A stretch of 7,847 nt of DNA from Planctomycetaceae bacterium (GTDB lineage: Bacteria; Planctomycetota; Planctomycetia; Planctomycetales; Planctomycetaceae): positions 1 to 7,847 of the forward strand of contig JAESQE010000494.1 in assembly GCA_016765335.1 (NCBI GenBank), read 5' to 3'. Under the pieces are notes generated by a model that made no database searches, was not told the origin of the DNA, and saw nothing but the letters and a program-made list of their open reading frames with translations. The position numbers and the translations under genes were made by a program. Numbering within the stretch: position 1 is the stretch's first letter; every line of letters begins with the position of its first letter. This document shows positions 1 to 7,307 of the stretch, in pieces.

Positions 1-851
1 ATAATGCTTTGCGGGACACCTTCGACGGCTCCGAAAGAAGGAAGCACAAACAGATCCATCGCTTGTAACCAGGGGACCACATCATTCTGGTTTCCGACCA
101 GATGAGTCCGTTCTTCCAAGTTGTGCTGTTTGATGAACTCTTTGACATGAATCATCGACAGTCCGTCGCCGACAATGAGTAAATCGAAATCTGTTCTGGA
201 AAGTTGAGTGATCGCTTCACATAGAAATTGATGACCTTTTTCACGCCGCAAGGCTGAAACGATGCCTACGATTTTGCGATCTGTTGGTAAGTTCAATTTC
301 TGGCGAACTTGCAGTTGGTCTCCCGGCTGAAAGCTCGCAGTGTCAATTCCAGTGGGGATGGAACGCATGCGGTTCCGTTTAACACCGTTGCGTCGATGCA
401 AACCTTCGATAATCGCATTGCCGCAGGTGACAACAAAATCGGCTCCTTTGCGGTAAATCCAGTTGGAGGCAAGGTTGCATGGAGCAGGTAAACCAACATG
501 TCGGGTGCGGACAATTCGCGGACGACGAGAGGAAGTTCGGGCAGCGACCGAAACGAGCCAGCTGTCGATCGAGCTGTGTGTGTTAATGACATCCACATCG
601 CGATTGTTTTTGAGCCAGTCCCGCATGGCAGTTAAGCCTTTGAAGTTCTTTTTCTGAATAGAAATTGCTTCAACAGGCACGCTGTAATCGGCAGCTCGTT
701 TGAAAATTTCTGCATCGGGAGTACAGACAATTCGGACATCGTGACCTCGCTCGATCATGCCACGAGATTCGGTCAAAATACGAATTTCCTGGCCGCCCCA
801 GCCCCAGGAACTTTCTGTATGTACAATTCGAAGAGGTCGTTTATTGACCAC
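1..851 (-). CDS. GT4-family glycosyltransferase, C-terminus cut by window edge
   Basis: Likely transfers a sugar from a nucleotide-sugar donor to an envelope or surface glycan at the cytoplasmic side of the membrane; the exact substrate cannot be told. About 283 codons are visible without a stop. The N-terminal Rossmann domain opens with RIVHTESSWGWGGQE (residues 8-22), carrying the glycine-rich acceptor-side loop of GT4 enzymes, followed by INTHSSIDSW and RTRHVGLP. The C-terminal donor domain has IPTGID (165-170), GIVSALRREKG from 195, LLIVGDG, and FGAVEGVPQSI with the conserved donor-binding glutamate at 277, where the window ends. Family members are commonly about 370 residues, so roughly the last quarter is missing. 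The start is GTG at 851: an in-frame stop lies a short way upstream, no ATG intervenes, and AAGG sits 9 bases before the GTG. The family call is firm; the exact start is moderately certain. It is divergent from rnr. Confidence 0.88.
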   Translation of the reverse strand, partial: MVNKRPLRIVHTESSWGWGGQEIRILTESRGMIERGHDVRIVCTPDAEIFKRAADYSVPVEAISIQKKNFKGLTAMRDWLKNNRDVDVINTHSSIDSWLVSVAARTSSRRPRIVRTRHVGLPAPCNLASNWIYRKGADFVVTCGNAIIEGLHRRNGVKRNRMRSIPTGIDTASFQPGDQLQVRQKLNLPTDRKIVGIVSALRREKGHQFLCEAITQLSRTDFDLLIVGDGLSMIHVKEFIKQHNLEERTHLVGNQNDVVPWLQAMDLFVLPSFGAVEGVPQSI

Positions 852-897
852 GATATCAATCCTTTGAAATCGCTTGGTCAGAATTATATAGGAATCT

Positions 898-1004
898 TAT
901 ACGCATTCGCGTATTTGTTTGCGCGTTGCATGTTCCCTAAGTCCTTGTCAGTACAAGGCCACGAGGATATCTTCTCGCAAGTATTAATTGAGTTTGGTAT
1001 TACT
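898..1004 (-). repeat. Dispersed ~100-base repeat, copy A, upstream of GT4 gene
   Basis: Related to copy B at 5712-5804, in the same orientation. Shared blocks in plus-strand order are TATACGC(A/G)TTCGCGTATTT, then TCAGTACAAGG, then CCACG, then CGCAAGTATTAATTG followed after one base by G(T/C)TTGGTATTACT. Copy A is about 107 bases and copy B about 93, differing by small indels. The first block is a near-palindrome, ATACGC-ATTC-GCGTAT (899-914). A hairpin CGAG/CTCG lies at 962-977. The gene-proximal edge is 46 bases before the GTG start of the glycosyltransferase, so the repeat lies in its promoter or 5' leader. Whether it is a regulatory leader or a scattered mobile or REP-like element cannot be decided from two copies. 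Confidence 0.75.
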
Positions 1005-1128
1005 GTTTGAGATCGAACCGGTGGGTATGGCTTGAGGCTTGAAACCGTTATCATAGGTGCACATCTGAGGAAAACACCTTGCAATCGCGACCAAACTCCC
1101 CGGATCGGAGCCAAATACGATCCAACCT

Positions 1129-1142
1129 GTACTGTATAGTAC
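1129..1142. promoter_or_regulatory. Small dyad upstream of rnr
   Basis: GTACT-GTAT-AGTAC is a perfect 5-base inverted repeat about 175 bases upstream of the rnr start. It contains a TATAGT -10-like hexamer without a clear -35 box. The string GTATAGTACG also occurs on the minus strand at 5705-5714, at the gene-proximal edge of repeat B. It may be an operator or chance. Confidence 0.25.
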
Positions 1143-1317
1143 GTCACGGGACTTTATTTTCGCAACAGCAATTTTTTTTCGGTGAGCGTTGAAATACAGA
1201 ATATGGCTGGTTCGCTTGTAAATAATCAGCATAAAATAATTTGAAGAGTCAAATACTGTTTGGCTCATCTTGCTACCTGGCGAATACCACGAGGGTGAAG
1301 CAAGGTAAGTGAACAAC

Positions 1318-3723
1318 ATGCACGTGCGGATAATGCCGTGCAGTGTAATCATTAAAGGGAAAAGAAAAATAGTCAAAAATAAAACATCCGTGTTGAGTAA
1401 GAGTGTTCTCGAACTCGTTTCACAAAACGATTACAAGCCGATGAAGCTCCGCGCCATTGCAGCGAAAGTTAAGCTGCCCCGGGATCTATTTTCAGTGTTA
1501 GAGGAAGTGGTCGAGAAGCTCATCTCAGAAAAAAAACTGAAGTGGGGGAAATCGAACCGAATTGAATTAGCACATCGGGAAAGTTCCAGCGGAAAAGACT
1601 CCAGAAAGCGACTTCAGGGAATCCTGCGTAAAGTTTCCAGTGGTAATGGATACGTGACGTTACTGGATGCGAAACCGGGGGACCGGGATCAGGATGTCTT
1701 TGTTCAAAGCAACGACTTGAGTGATGCACAATCTGGCGATGAAGTAATCATCTACTTGACCAAGTATACCAAATCGAGTGGGCAGCGATGCGGGCGAGTT
1801 GCTGAGGTGGTGAAGCGGGCAACGACTCGGTTTGTGGGAAGTTATTTCGAAGAGCAGGACCAGGGCTACGTTTTTCTGGATGGCAACGATTTTGAAGAAG
1901 CGGTCTGGATTGGTGATATCCAATCTCGGCAAGTAGAACCGGATGACATCGTTGTTATCGATATGGTCAAGTTCCCTACCTCTCAAACGGTTGGGGAAGC
2001 GGTTCTTGTAGAAGTGTTGGGGCCGCGCGGTGAAACGGGAGTTGATACGCTAGCGATTATTCATGAGTTCGGGTTGCCGACGGAATTTTCTGAAGAAGCT
2101 CTCGCACAAGCTCAACAGCAGGCAGCCGATTTTGACGAAACCGATTTCCAGGATCGGCTTGATCTTACATTAGATACTGTGGTGACGATCGATCCGGTCG
2201 ATGCTCGTGATTTTGACGATGCGATTTCGCTGGTTCAGACGGATGATAAACATTGGCATTTGGGGGTACACATTGCAGATGTTTCGCATTTTGTGCAACC
2301 AAACACGCCGCTTGATGTCGAAGCCCTTCGTCGAGGCACCAGTGTTTACTTGCCGACAAAAGTGATACCGATGCTTCCGGAAATCCTCTCAAACGGATTG
2401 GCAAGCCTTCAGCAGGATCGAATTCGATTTGTGAAGTCGGTCTTTATTGAATTCACTGAAGAGGGAATCCCGGTCGATACACGATTTGCGAACTCTGTGG
2501 TAAAAGTCAAGCAGCGGTTCTCTTATGAGCAGGCGATGGAGTTTCTGGATGACCCGGAAAAACAGCAGGGGCAGCTGGATGAAAAAGTTTATCACCTGTT
2601 GTTGAATATGCAGAAGTTAGCTCGAAAACTCCGTAAGCGTCGCTTTAGTCAAGGGGCATTAGAGTTGAATATGCCTGAGACCCGCCTGAAGTTTGACACG
2701 CATGGCAAGGTTTCAGGAGCATTCGTTGCTGAGAACGATGAGTCTCATCAGATTATTGAAGAGTTTATGTTGGCTGCGAATGTCGCAGTGGCTCGGGGAT
2801 TAACTTCGCGTGGAGTTCATTATTTACGCCGAACGCACGGCGTGCCCGCAGCAGATAAAATGAAGATCTTTGGTGACTTTGTAGAGTCCCTCGGTTTGGA
2901 GCTTCCCAAAAATCGCAGCCGATTCGATTTGCAGCACTTGCTGGATCAAACAGCTGGCACTCCGTTGGAACGAGCGGTTCATTATGCATTTTTGAGAAGT
3001 CTCAAGCAGGCGGAATATTCTCCGGCCGAAGAAGGTCATTACGCACTGGCCGCTGAGGATTATTGTCACTTCACGAGTCCGATCCGTCGCTATCCCGATT
3101 TGACGGTGCATCGAATTGTTGATCGATTATTGATTCGAGGTGAAAAGTATAAGGGAGAGAGCTACGAGAAAATTCAGCAAACAGCAACTCATTGCTGCGA
3201 TACCTCTCGGCGAGCAGAACGCGCAGAACGGGATCTGACAAAACTGAAACTACTCGAATACATGGAGCAGCGAGTTGGTGAAGAGTTTGAAGCAGTCATC
3301 ACGGGAGTTGAACGTTTCGGGATCTTCTCTCAGGCATTGGAAGTTCCAGCTGAAGGGATGACTCATATCAGCAGCTTGGAAAAGGTCGATAAATTCGATT
3401 TCGAGCGAGAAGCTCACTGTCTTATTGGAAGACGAACCGGGATCCGATTACAGCTGGGTGCTCGGATTCTGATCAAAGTGGCTCACGTCGATATCAGCCG
3501 TCGGCTTCTAAACTTCTCCTTGGAGAAAGTCTTTAAGACTGCTTCAACGAAGTCCGAAGGGGCCAGAAAAGCGACCAAGAAAAGACCAGGATCAAATGCT
3601 GCTTCTGATTCGTCACACAAATCAAAATCAAGGTCCAAGACGAAGTCAAAACCAAAGGGAAAATCAGGCACCGGCAAGAAATCGACTCACAGCAAGAAGT
3701 CAAAACGCGACACCAGAAAATAG
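1318..3723 (+). CDS. rnr: Ribonuclease R (3'-5' exoribonuclease, RNB family)
   Basis: Processive, Mg-dependent hydrolytic 3'-5' exoribonuclease of the cytoplasm that degrades structured RNA and takes part in rRNA and mRNA turnover. With ATG 1318 as residue 1 it has 801 residues, normal for RNase R. In order: an N-terminal winged-helix region (about 20-85), two cold-shock/OB domains (from about 98 and 172), the RNB catalytic domain (about 280-600) and an S1 domain (about 653-735). The metal-binding signature [12 protein letters not shown] gives D292, D298, D300 and D301, matching the four catalytic aspartates of E. coli RNase [10 protein letters not shown] at 587-595 is the conserved RNA-binding arginine motif. 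A Lys/Ser/Arg-rich tail (739-801) follows, as in other RNase R and unlike RNase II. The frame opens after TAA 1306-1308. GTG 1309 is possible, but AAGG at 1302-1305 suits ATG 1318 better (12-base spacing, rather long). It is transcribed alone. Confidence 0.96.
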   Translation: MHVRIMPCSVIIKGKRKIVKNKTSVLSKSVLELVSQNDYKPMKLRAIAAKVKLPRDLFSVLEEVVEKLISEKKLKWGKSNRIELAHRESSSGKDSRKRLQGILRKVSSGNGYVTLLDAKPGDRDQDVFVQSNDLSDAQSGDEVIIYLTKYTKSSGQRCGRVAEVVKRATTRFVGSYFEEQDQGYVFLDGNDFEEAVWIGDIQSRQVEPDDIVVIDMVKFPTSQTVGEAVLVEVLGPRGETGVDTLAIIHEFGLPTEFSEEALAQAQQQAADFDETDFQDRLDLTLDTVVTIDPVDARDFDDAISLVQTDDKHWHLGVHIADVSHFVQPNTPLDVEALRRGTSVYLPTKVIPMLPEILSNGLASLQQDRIRFVKSVFIEFTEEGIPVDTRFANSVVKVKQRFSYEQAMEFLDDPEKQQGQLDEKVYHLLLNMQKLARKLRKRRFSQGALELNMPETRLKFDTHGKVSGAFVAENDESHQIIEEFMLAANVAVARGLTSRGVHYLRRTHGVPAADKMKIFGDFVESLGLELPKNRSRFDLQHLLDQTAGTPLERAVHYAFLRSLKQAEYSPAEEGHYALAAEDYCHFTSPIRRYPDLTVHRIVDRLLIRGEKYKGESYEKIQQTATHCCDTSRRAERAERDLTKLKLLEYMEQRVGEEFEAVITGVERFGIFSQALEVPAEGMTHISSLEKVDKFDFEREAHCLIGRRTGIRLQLGARILIKVAHVDISRRLLNFSLEKVFKTASTKSEGARKATKKRPGSNAASDSSHKSKSRSKTKSKPKGKSGTGKKSTHSKKSKRDTRK

Positions 3724-3804
3724 CGTTCCTTCAGTTGTCCACTTTCAGTCTCTGCTTAATATCGATGTTTCCCCCTTGCCAAGCGAATTTCAAGGGTAGC
3801 TCAT

Positions 3805-3841
3805 ACGATCCCGTTCAGGGTCGTGTGAGTGCCGTAGGCAC
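3805..3841. repeat. Two adjacent small hairpins downstream of rnr
   Basis: ACGATCCC-GTTCA-GGGTCGT (3805-3824) forms a stem with one bulged base. A few bases on, GTGCC-GTA-GGCAC (3829-3841) is a perfect 5-base stem. They stand 82 bases after the rnr stop. They may be a relic of the same repeat family as the element at 3883-4029 or an mRNA 3'-end structure; no T-tract follows. Confidence 0.4.
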
Positions 3842-3882
3842 CCGAGGAAAGGCTGGATTGTTGTTCATTTTCAATTCAAATG

Positions 3883-4029
<147 letters not shown>

Positions 4030-4126
4030 AACGACGCTGGTGTGTCAGTCGCATTTGCCGGAACTTCGCTTTGCTTGTTCTGGCCTACGATCAGATCTCC
4101 AGATAGAATTCTTGCTAAGAATGCCT

Positions 4127-5644
4127 CTACTTACTCACCTCATAACAAAGTAGAATGTCCTGGTCTCGCAGGAAGAGTTTTCCGTTGGCGATGACGGGGC
4201 GTGCCCAAGCGTTTTTTCCGCTGCGTTCGGGTTGCTCGAATCGGGAGATGATATTTGCTTCTTCAGGGTTGGCTTCGATCAGGAACATGGGGCCTTGTTC
4301 GCTGCGGAAGTAGAGCATGCCTTCTGCGTAGGTGATGGCTCCTTTGCCTTTGCTGTCTAATCGATCTTGCCAGGCAATTTTCCCGGTTTTAACATTCAGG
4401 CAGGTCATGATTTGGCCGTTGGCACCGTAAATGTAACCGTCCAGATAGACCATGCCGCCGTGATGGTTTTTCATTTTTTCAGTTTTGTAAGCCATGACCG
4501 GCTTAGCGTCACGAGAGCTGAAATTCAATAATGCCCCGCCAGTTCCATACCCGGAAGCGTAAAAGACGGAGTTGCCGATAACAATCGCAGAGCTGCAATT
4601 TGCGGTGCCGTTGGCTGCGTTGTCATCTCCCCATAATGGATTTCCGCTACCAACTTCAACACTCAGTAGGCCATTATGGCAAAAATTGATGTACTGTTTT
4701 TTACCGTGGATTTCAGCAATGATTGCAGAGGCGTAACCAGCTTTGGGGTTACCGGGAACTTTTGCTAACCAAACGGGTGCACCGGATTGCTTGTTTAGCG
4801 CGACCATTGTCGCGATGCTTCCCCCTGGAGTGCAAATGACTTTGTCACCATCAACCAATGGGGATTCAGAAATTCCCCAAACGATGTTCGTTCCGCCGTA
4901 AGTGGTAAGGATGTTTTGCTTCCAGATCCCTCTGCCAGTTGATGCATCCAGACAGCTTAAATCTCCCATCGCACCCAGAGAATACAGTTTGCCGTTATCG
5001 TAAGTGGGGGTGCTTCGCGGGCCATTTCCCTGGTTGTTGCGGAAGATATCTCCGTTGGGAGTAGCCCAGAGTTCTTCTCCAGTTTTTAGATCAAAGGTAA
5101 GTACAATTTCTCGTCCCGCACGAGTCCCCATGCAAAAAACTTTTCCATCGACAACACTCACCGCAGAATATCCTTCGCCTAAATTTCGAGCAGTCCAGAG
5201 AAGTTTTGGACCAGACTCGGGCCAGCTTTTCAAAAGCCCGGTTTCGGAAGAAAGGTTTTTGCGATTTGGTCCCAAGAATTGACACCATCCTGGTTTTTCG
5301 TCCGAATTGTTCTTGGTTGGTTCATTGCTTCGAACTGAAGTTGTTGCTGCTCCTTTTTGACGGCCAAAAATCTTCAGTGGATCGCCTGAAGAAGACGTAA
5401 TGACCGTGATGATGTCCCCTACCTTTAGCTGGTTGGCTTTAGCTGGTTTCTGGTTGATGCTGACTTTCAGTCTTTTGCTGGTTGTGGAGAAGACTTCAGT
5501 CTTTTTCTTGGTCGATGAGGTGACTGAAATTTGGCTTCCGTCAGGAGATATTTCTGAGATACGACCAGTAAATGTCCCGGCTTGTGCCTGGCTGACAAGA
5601 AGTCCTAGAAGCAGAAGCGGGAGTATTAAATTGCGAATATTCAT
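4127..5644 (-). CDS. Exported PQQ-like beta-propeller repeat protein
   Basis: A 505-residue exported protein with a BamB/quinoprotein-type beta-propeller; its activity is unknown. Residues 1-22 ([19 protein letters not shown] then AQA) form a signal peptide with cleavage likely after AQA. Residues 23-95 are a small beta-rich domain ([19 protein letters not shown] ... VGDIITVI), followed by a polar linker. The propeller starts near W120 in the WCQFLGPNR stretch and continues with [17 protein letters not shown], which opens this family in planctomycetes and Verrucomicrobia. Recurrent propeller-blade strands include [42 protein letters not shown] and [14 protein letters not shown], the 'L-D-xx-TG-xx-W' signature. 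No residues of true PQQ alcohol dehydrogenases were identified, so cofactor binding should not be assumed. ATG 5644 is chosen over the longer frame to 5698 because it gives an intact signal peptide and has GGAG 8 bases upstream. It is convergent with rnr and divergent from the RidA-family gene. Confidence 0.92.
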   Translation of the reverse strand: MNIRNLILPLLLLGLLVSQAQAGTFTGRISEISPDGSQISVTSSTKKKTEVFSTTSKRLKVSINQKPAKANQLKVGDIITVITSSSGDPLKIFGRQKGAATTSVRSNEPTKNNSDEKPGWCQFLGPNRKNLSSETGLLKSWPESGPKLLWTARNLGEGYSAVSVVDGKVFCMGTRAGREIVLTFDLKTGEELWATPNGDIFRNNQGNGPRSTPTYDNGKLYSLGAMGDLSCLDASTGRGIWKQNILTTYGGTNIVWGISESPLVDGDKVICTPGGSIATMVALNKQSGAPVWLAKVPGNPKAGYASAIIAEIHGKKQYINFCHNGLLSVEVGSGNPLWGDDNAANGTANCSSAIVIGNSVFYASGYGTGGALLNFSSRDAKPVMAYKTEKMKNHHGGMVYLDGYIYGANGQIMTCLNVKTGKIAWQDRLDSKGKGAITYAEGMLYFRSEQGPMFLIEANPEEANIISRFEQPERSGKNAWARPVIANGKLFLRDQDILLCYEVSK

Positions 5645-5652
5645 CAAGGCAT

Positions 5653-5656
5653 CTCC
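5653..5656 (-). promoter_or_regulatory. Ribosome binding site of the propeller gene
   Basis: Minus-strand GGAG, 8 bases before ATG 5644. It decides the start against the in-frame ATG at 5698, which would place 18 polar residues ahead of the signal peptide. Confidence 0.7.
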
Positions 5657-5711
5657 ATCAAATAGCTTGCCGGAACAAAGCGAGAAATTGTCGTTCAATT
5701 GCGAATCGTAC

Positions 5712-5804
5712 TATACGCGTTCGCGTATTTCCTAATACCCTATCAGTACAAGGAAGGCCACGGGTGATTGCTTCACGCAAGTATTAATTGTGCTTGGTAT
5801 TACT
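5712..5804 (-). repeat. Dispersed ~100-base repeat, copy B, upstream of the propeller gene
   Basis: Second copy of the repeat at 898-1004, with the same block order and orientation. Its palindrome is perfect: ATACGCG-TT-CGCGTAT (5713-5728). After TCAGTACAAGG it has a 4-base duplication (AAGGAAGG). The small hairpin next to CGCAAG uses TGA/TCA inside flanking CG/CG (5761-5777), where copy A uses AG/CT, so bases change while pairing is kept. The gene-proximal edge is 67 bases before the propeller-gene ATG, inside its promoter or leader. On the minus strand, GCGTATAGT at this edge resembles a -10 box, but no -35 partner is convincing. TAATACC (5733-5739) and GGTATTA (5796-5802) form an extra 7-base inverted pair not seen in copy A. 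Confidence 0.75.
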
Positions 5805-5862
5805 ATCTCACTTTACCGCTCAAAGCACAACTGCAATCAAGGCCAGGGACGTAGATGCTTGG

Positions 5863-5990
5863 TGAAGAGAACCTCTGAAAATTGAAACTCAGCGATTATT
5901 AAAGATAACTTGATAACAAAAAGCAGTTCAAAACCCTCTCTTACTCCCTCTTCCCAAGGGGGGAGAACCAGCTTTAAAGGCTCCCTGAAG
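5863..5990. repeat. MITE-like element, degenerate copy 1
   Basis: Homologous along its length to the element at 6800-6916 and in the same orientation. Shared blocks are GAACCTCT then AATTGAA then TCAG at the left (5869-5890), a central CTCCCTCTT-CCC-AAGGGGGGAG hairpin (5944-5965) against CTCCCCCTT-CGT-AAGGAGGAG in the other copy, then GAACCA and a right end in CCCT-AAG. Here the terminal inverted repeats have drifted and are only partly complementary. No ORF lies within. It is probably an immobile relic, about 200 bases upstream of the RidA-family gene. Confidence 0.65.
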
Positions 5991-6185
5991 TTTGGTCGCA
6001 ACAGTTGGAGTCTGTTTGGAACCGTTGGTGTAATTTAGCGACGTATGGTAAGATGCAAGTTGAAAATTGCGTAATACGATAGTTTAGCAGTTAGAGTTTG
6101 CTGTTCGGGGAAATGTTTTCGGGTGAGGTTCGTCTCCTGATCGAAAACTTTTTTTACAGGCCAGCCTTACCGAAAGTCATCATCA
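5991..6185 (+). other. Upstream region of the RidA-family gene
   Basis: Presumed promoter and leader. The best match is TTGGTG (6025-6030), 18 bases, TAAGAT (6049-6054), which is weak. TTGAAA at 6060-6065 has no -10 box at usable spacing. No Shine-Dalgarno sequence precedes ATG 6186 (CCGAAAGTCATCATCA). Confidence 0.3.
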
Positions 6186-6650
6186 ATGAGTCAGTCATCC
6201 ATCGAACAAAAACTTATCAAACGTGGAGATGTGTTGCCCAGTCCCCCTGAAGCGGTCGGGTTTTATGTCCCGGTATTACAGACAGGTAATTTGGTGATGA
6301 CTAGCGGGCAGTTGCCGATGGTTGGTAAAGAGCTTATTTTTAAAGGGAAAATTGGAAGTGATCTCACCAAGGATGACGGATATAACGCAGCGAAAATCTG
6401 TTGCTTGAATGCTTTGGCTCAAATTAAGCACTGCCTGGGAAGCCTCGATGAAATTCGGCGAATTATTCGCGTCGAGGGATTCGTGCAGTCTGCTCCTGGT
6501 TTTCAGGATCAATCGCACGTTCTCAACGGAGCTTCGGAATTGTTGGTCGATCTGTTTGGTGAAGCCGGTAAGCATACCCGGTTTGCGGTTGGCAACAACG
6601 AACTTCCATTGAATGCAGCAGTTGAAGTTGCCTTGTGGGTCGAAATTTAG
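6186..6650 (+). CDS. RidA/YjgF/YER057c/UK114-family protein
   Basis: A small cytoplasmic protein of 154 residues from the family whose archetype RidA hydrolyses reactive enamine/imine intermediates made by PLP enzymes such as threonine dehydratase; members normally form trimers with active sites at subunit interfaces. It matches the longer subgroup starting '[28 protein letters not shown]' rather than the ~128-residue RidA core. Conserved features are TSGQLP (39-44), [17 protein letters not shown] (65-81), [12 protein letters not shown] (95-106), [16 protein letters not shown], and [12 protein letters not shown] with R132. R132 and E147 have the 15-residue spacing of R105 and E120 in E. coli RidA, so carboxylate-binding and deaminase chemistry is plausible. 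ATG 6186 is the first start that keeps the family N-terminus, although no ribosome binding site is visible. The gene is monocistronic, closed by the terminator at 6674-6708 and flanked by two MITE-like elements. Confidence 0.93.
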   Translation: MSQSSIEQKLIKRGDVLPSPPEAVGFYVPVLQTGNLVMTSGQLPMVGKELIFKGKIGSDLTKDDGYNAAKICCLNALAQIKHCLGSLDEIRRIIRVEGFVQSAPGFQDQSHVLNGASELLVDLFGEAGKHTRFAVGNNELPLNAAVEVALWVEI

Positions 6651-6673
6651 AGGTTTGTTGACCGCAGAAATAG

Positions 6674-6708
6674 AACAAGCCCTGCTTTATGATAAAGCAG
6701 GGCTTGTT
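6674..6708 (+). terminator. Strong Rho-independent terminator after the RidA-family gene
   Basis: AACAAGCCCTGCTTTA (6674-6689), loop TGA, and a perfectly complementary right arm (6693-6708) give a 16-base-pair stem. The T-rich tract GTTTGTCGTTTCGTTTT follows. It starts 23 bases after the stop codon. The A-rich left flank may let it work on the opposite strand too. Confidence 0.93.
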
Positions 6709-6799
6709 GTTTGTCGTTTCGTTTTACTACCGCGCACGAATCTTCGCAACGCTGTAAAAAGTAAAAACGCTATATATCAAAAGGTTATTGTGCGTACAA

Positions 6800-6916
6800 C
6801 TTGAGGGAACCTCTATTAATTGAATATCAGAGGCTCTCGAATACAGCTTGGCTATAAAAAAACCTCTAACTCCCCCTTCGTAAGGAGGAGAACCAATTAA
6901 TAGAGGTTCCCTTAAG
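6800..6916. mobile_element. MITE-like element with 23-base terminal inverted repeats, copy 2
   Basis: The left end (6800-6822) and the reverse complement of the right end (6894-6916) match at 22 of 23 positions; the core is GGGAACCTCTATTAATTG. The 71-base centre has no ORF but holds a hairpin, CTCCCCCTT-CGT-AAGGAGGAG, at 6870-6890. Size (117 bases), near-perfect ends and a diverged second copy at 5863-5990 fit a non-autonomous miniature transposable element. No clear target-site duplication was found, and no transposase lies in the window. It sits between the RidA-family terminator and the small basic gene, where insertion would do no harm. Confidence 0.75.
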
Positions 6917-6952
6917 CTATTGTGTAAAGGCTCAAGCCAGTTCGGTTATCGT

Positions 6953-7039
6953 TTACTTCTTATGACGAATTTTAGCTCGCATGCGTCTCTTTTTACGCCC
7001 AATTTTGCGCCGTCCCTTGCCCGATTTCTTAGTACCCAT
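6953..7039 (-). CDS. 28-residue, highly basic peptide, possibly ribosome-associated
   Basis: MGTKKSGKGRRKIGRKKR continues to the end RMRAKIRHKK. Of 28 residues, 9 are Lys and 7 Arg, plus one His, with no acidic residue. This resembles very short basic ribosomal proteins or rRNA-binding peptides (bTHX, bS22/SRA, and the COX24/mS38-like peptides annotated in planctomycetes). The family is inferred from composition and the K/R-K-K-R-R-M-R pattern, not from a database match. The frame remains open to 7153, but the upstream part (FWRSPPYNFISEF...) is unlike the basic core and spans the predicted promoter, so ATG 7039 is the start. Ribosome-binding evidence is weak (GGGA about 12 bases upstream). 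It has its own promoter, supporting a real gene. Confidence 0.65.
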   Translation of the reverse strand: MGTKKSGKGRRKIGRKKRRMRAKIRHKK

Positions 7040-7114
7040 GCAAAAAAGTTCCCACTCATGTGATCGTAAGTATAGATCTTCTTGTTGAAAAGTTAATGAA
7101 AATTCCGAAATGAA

Positions 7115-7143
7115 ATTATAGGGAGGGCTTCTCCAAAAAACAA
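7115..7143 (-). promoter_or_regulatory. Sigma70-type promoter of the small basic gene
   Basis: On the minus strand, TTGTTT (7138-7143), exactly 17 bases, then TATAAT (7115-7120), a consensus -10 box. The start point would be near 7108, giving a leader of about 70 bases before ATG 7039. It is the best promoter match in the window. Confidence 0.65.
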
Positions 7144-7307
7144 CGCTCGGCAAGGAAATTCACAGATACTGGTAGAGGTAGCTACTTTGGCAGTGATCGT
7201 GTGGACATGTCCTGAGGCGGGGCAGGCTGAAGTATGGGTGTGCGTCCGAAATTCACGACGTCACCAACCGTCTTTGAGGTGTCACAAATCGCAAGGGCAG
7301 TGGGGGA

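Larger units (their letters stand above)
852..1317. other. Divergent intergenic region between GT4 gene and rnr
   Basis: This 466-base stretch separates two divergent genes. It holds repeat copy A (898-1004) near the glycosyltransferase and a small dyad at 1129-1142. The rest, up to the rnr start, is AT-rich with poly-T at about 1172-1179. No convincing sigma70 promoter for rnr was found: TAAAAT near 1232 lacks a properly spaced -35 box. The minus-strand open frames here have no recognisable protein motifs. Confidence 0.5.

Noticed and set aside
293..598. 101-codon minus-strand frame inside the glycosyltransferase
   Set aside because: Another frame of the same strand; the GT4 reading through 1-851 has family motifs throughout.
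741..1010. 89-codon plus-strand frame
   Set aside because: Opposite the glycosyltransferase N-terminus and across repeat A; the minus-strand frame has clear GT4 motifs.
984..1376. 130-codon minus-strand open frame upstream of and overlapping the rnr start
   Set aside because: No recognisable motif, runs across repeat copy A and into rnr, no ribosome binding site; a chance frame in AT-rich DNA.
3541..3720. Lys/Ser-rich end of rnr as a frameshift or tandem repeat artefact
   Set aside because: Basic low-complexity tails are normal in RNase R; the frame is continuous to the stop.
5645..5698. Upstream extension of the propeller protein to ATG 5698
   Set aside because: Adds a polar 18-residue stretch before a good signal peptide; ATG 5644 has the GGAG site.
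5400..5735. 111-codon plus-strand frame
   Set aside because: Antisense to the signal peptide and N-terminal domain of the propeller gene.
7040..7153. 66-residue version of the small basic protein
   Set aside because: The extra N-terminus covers the predicted -10/-35 promoter and is unlike the basic core.
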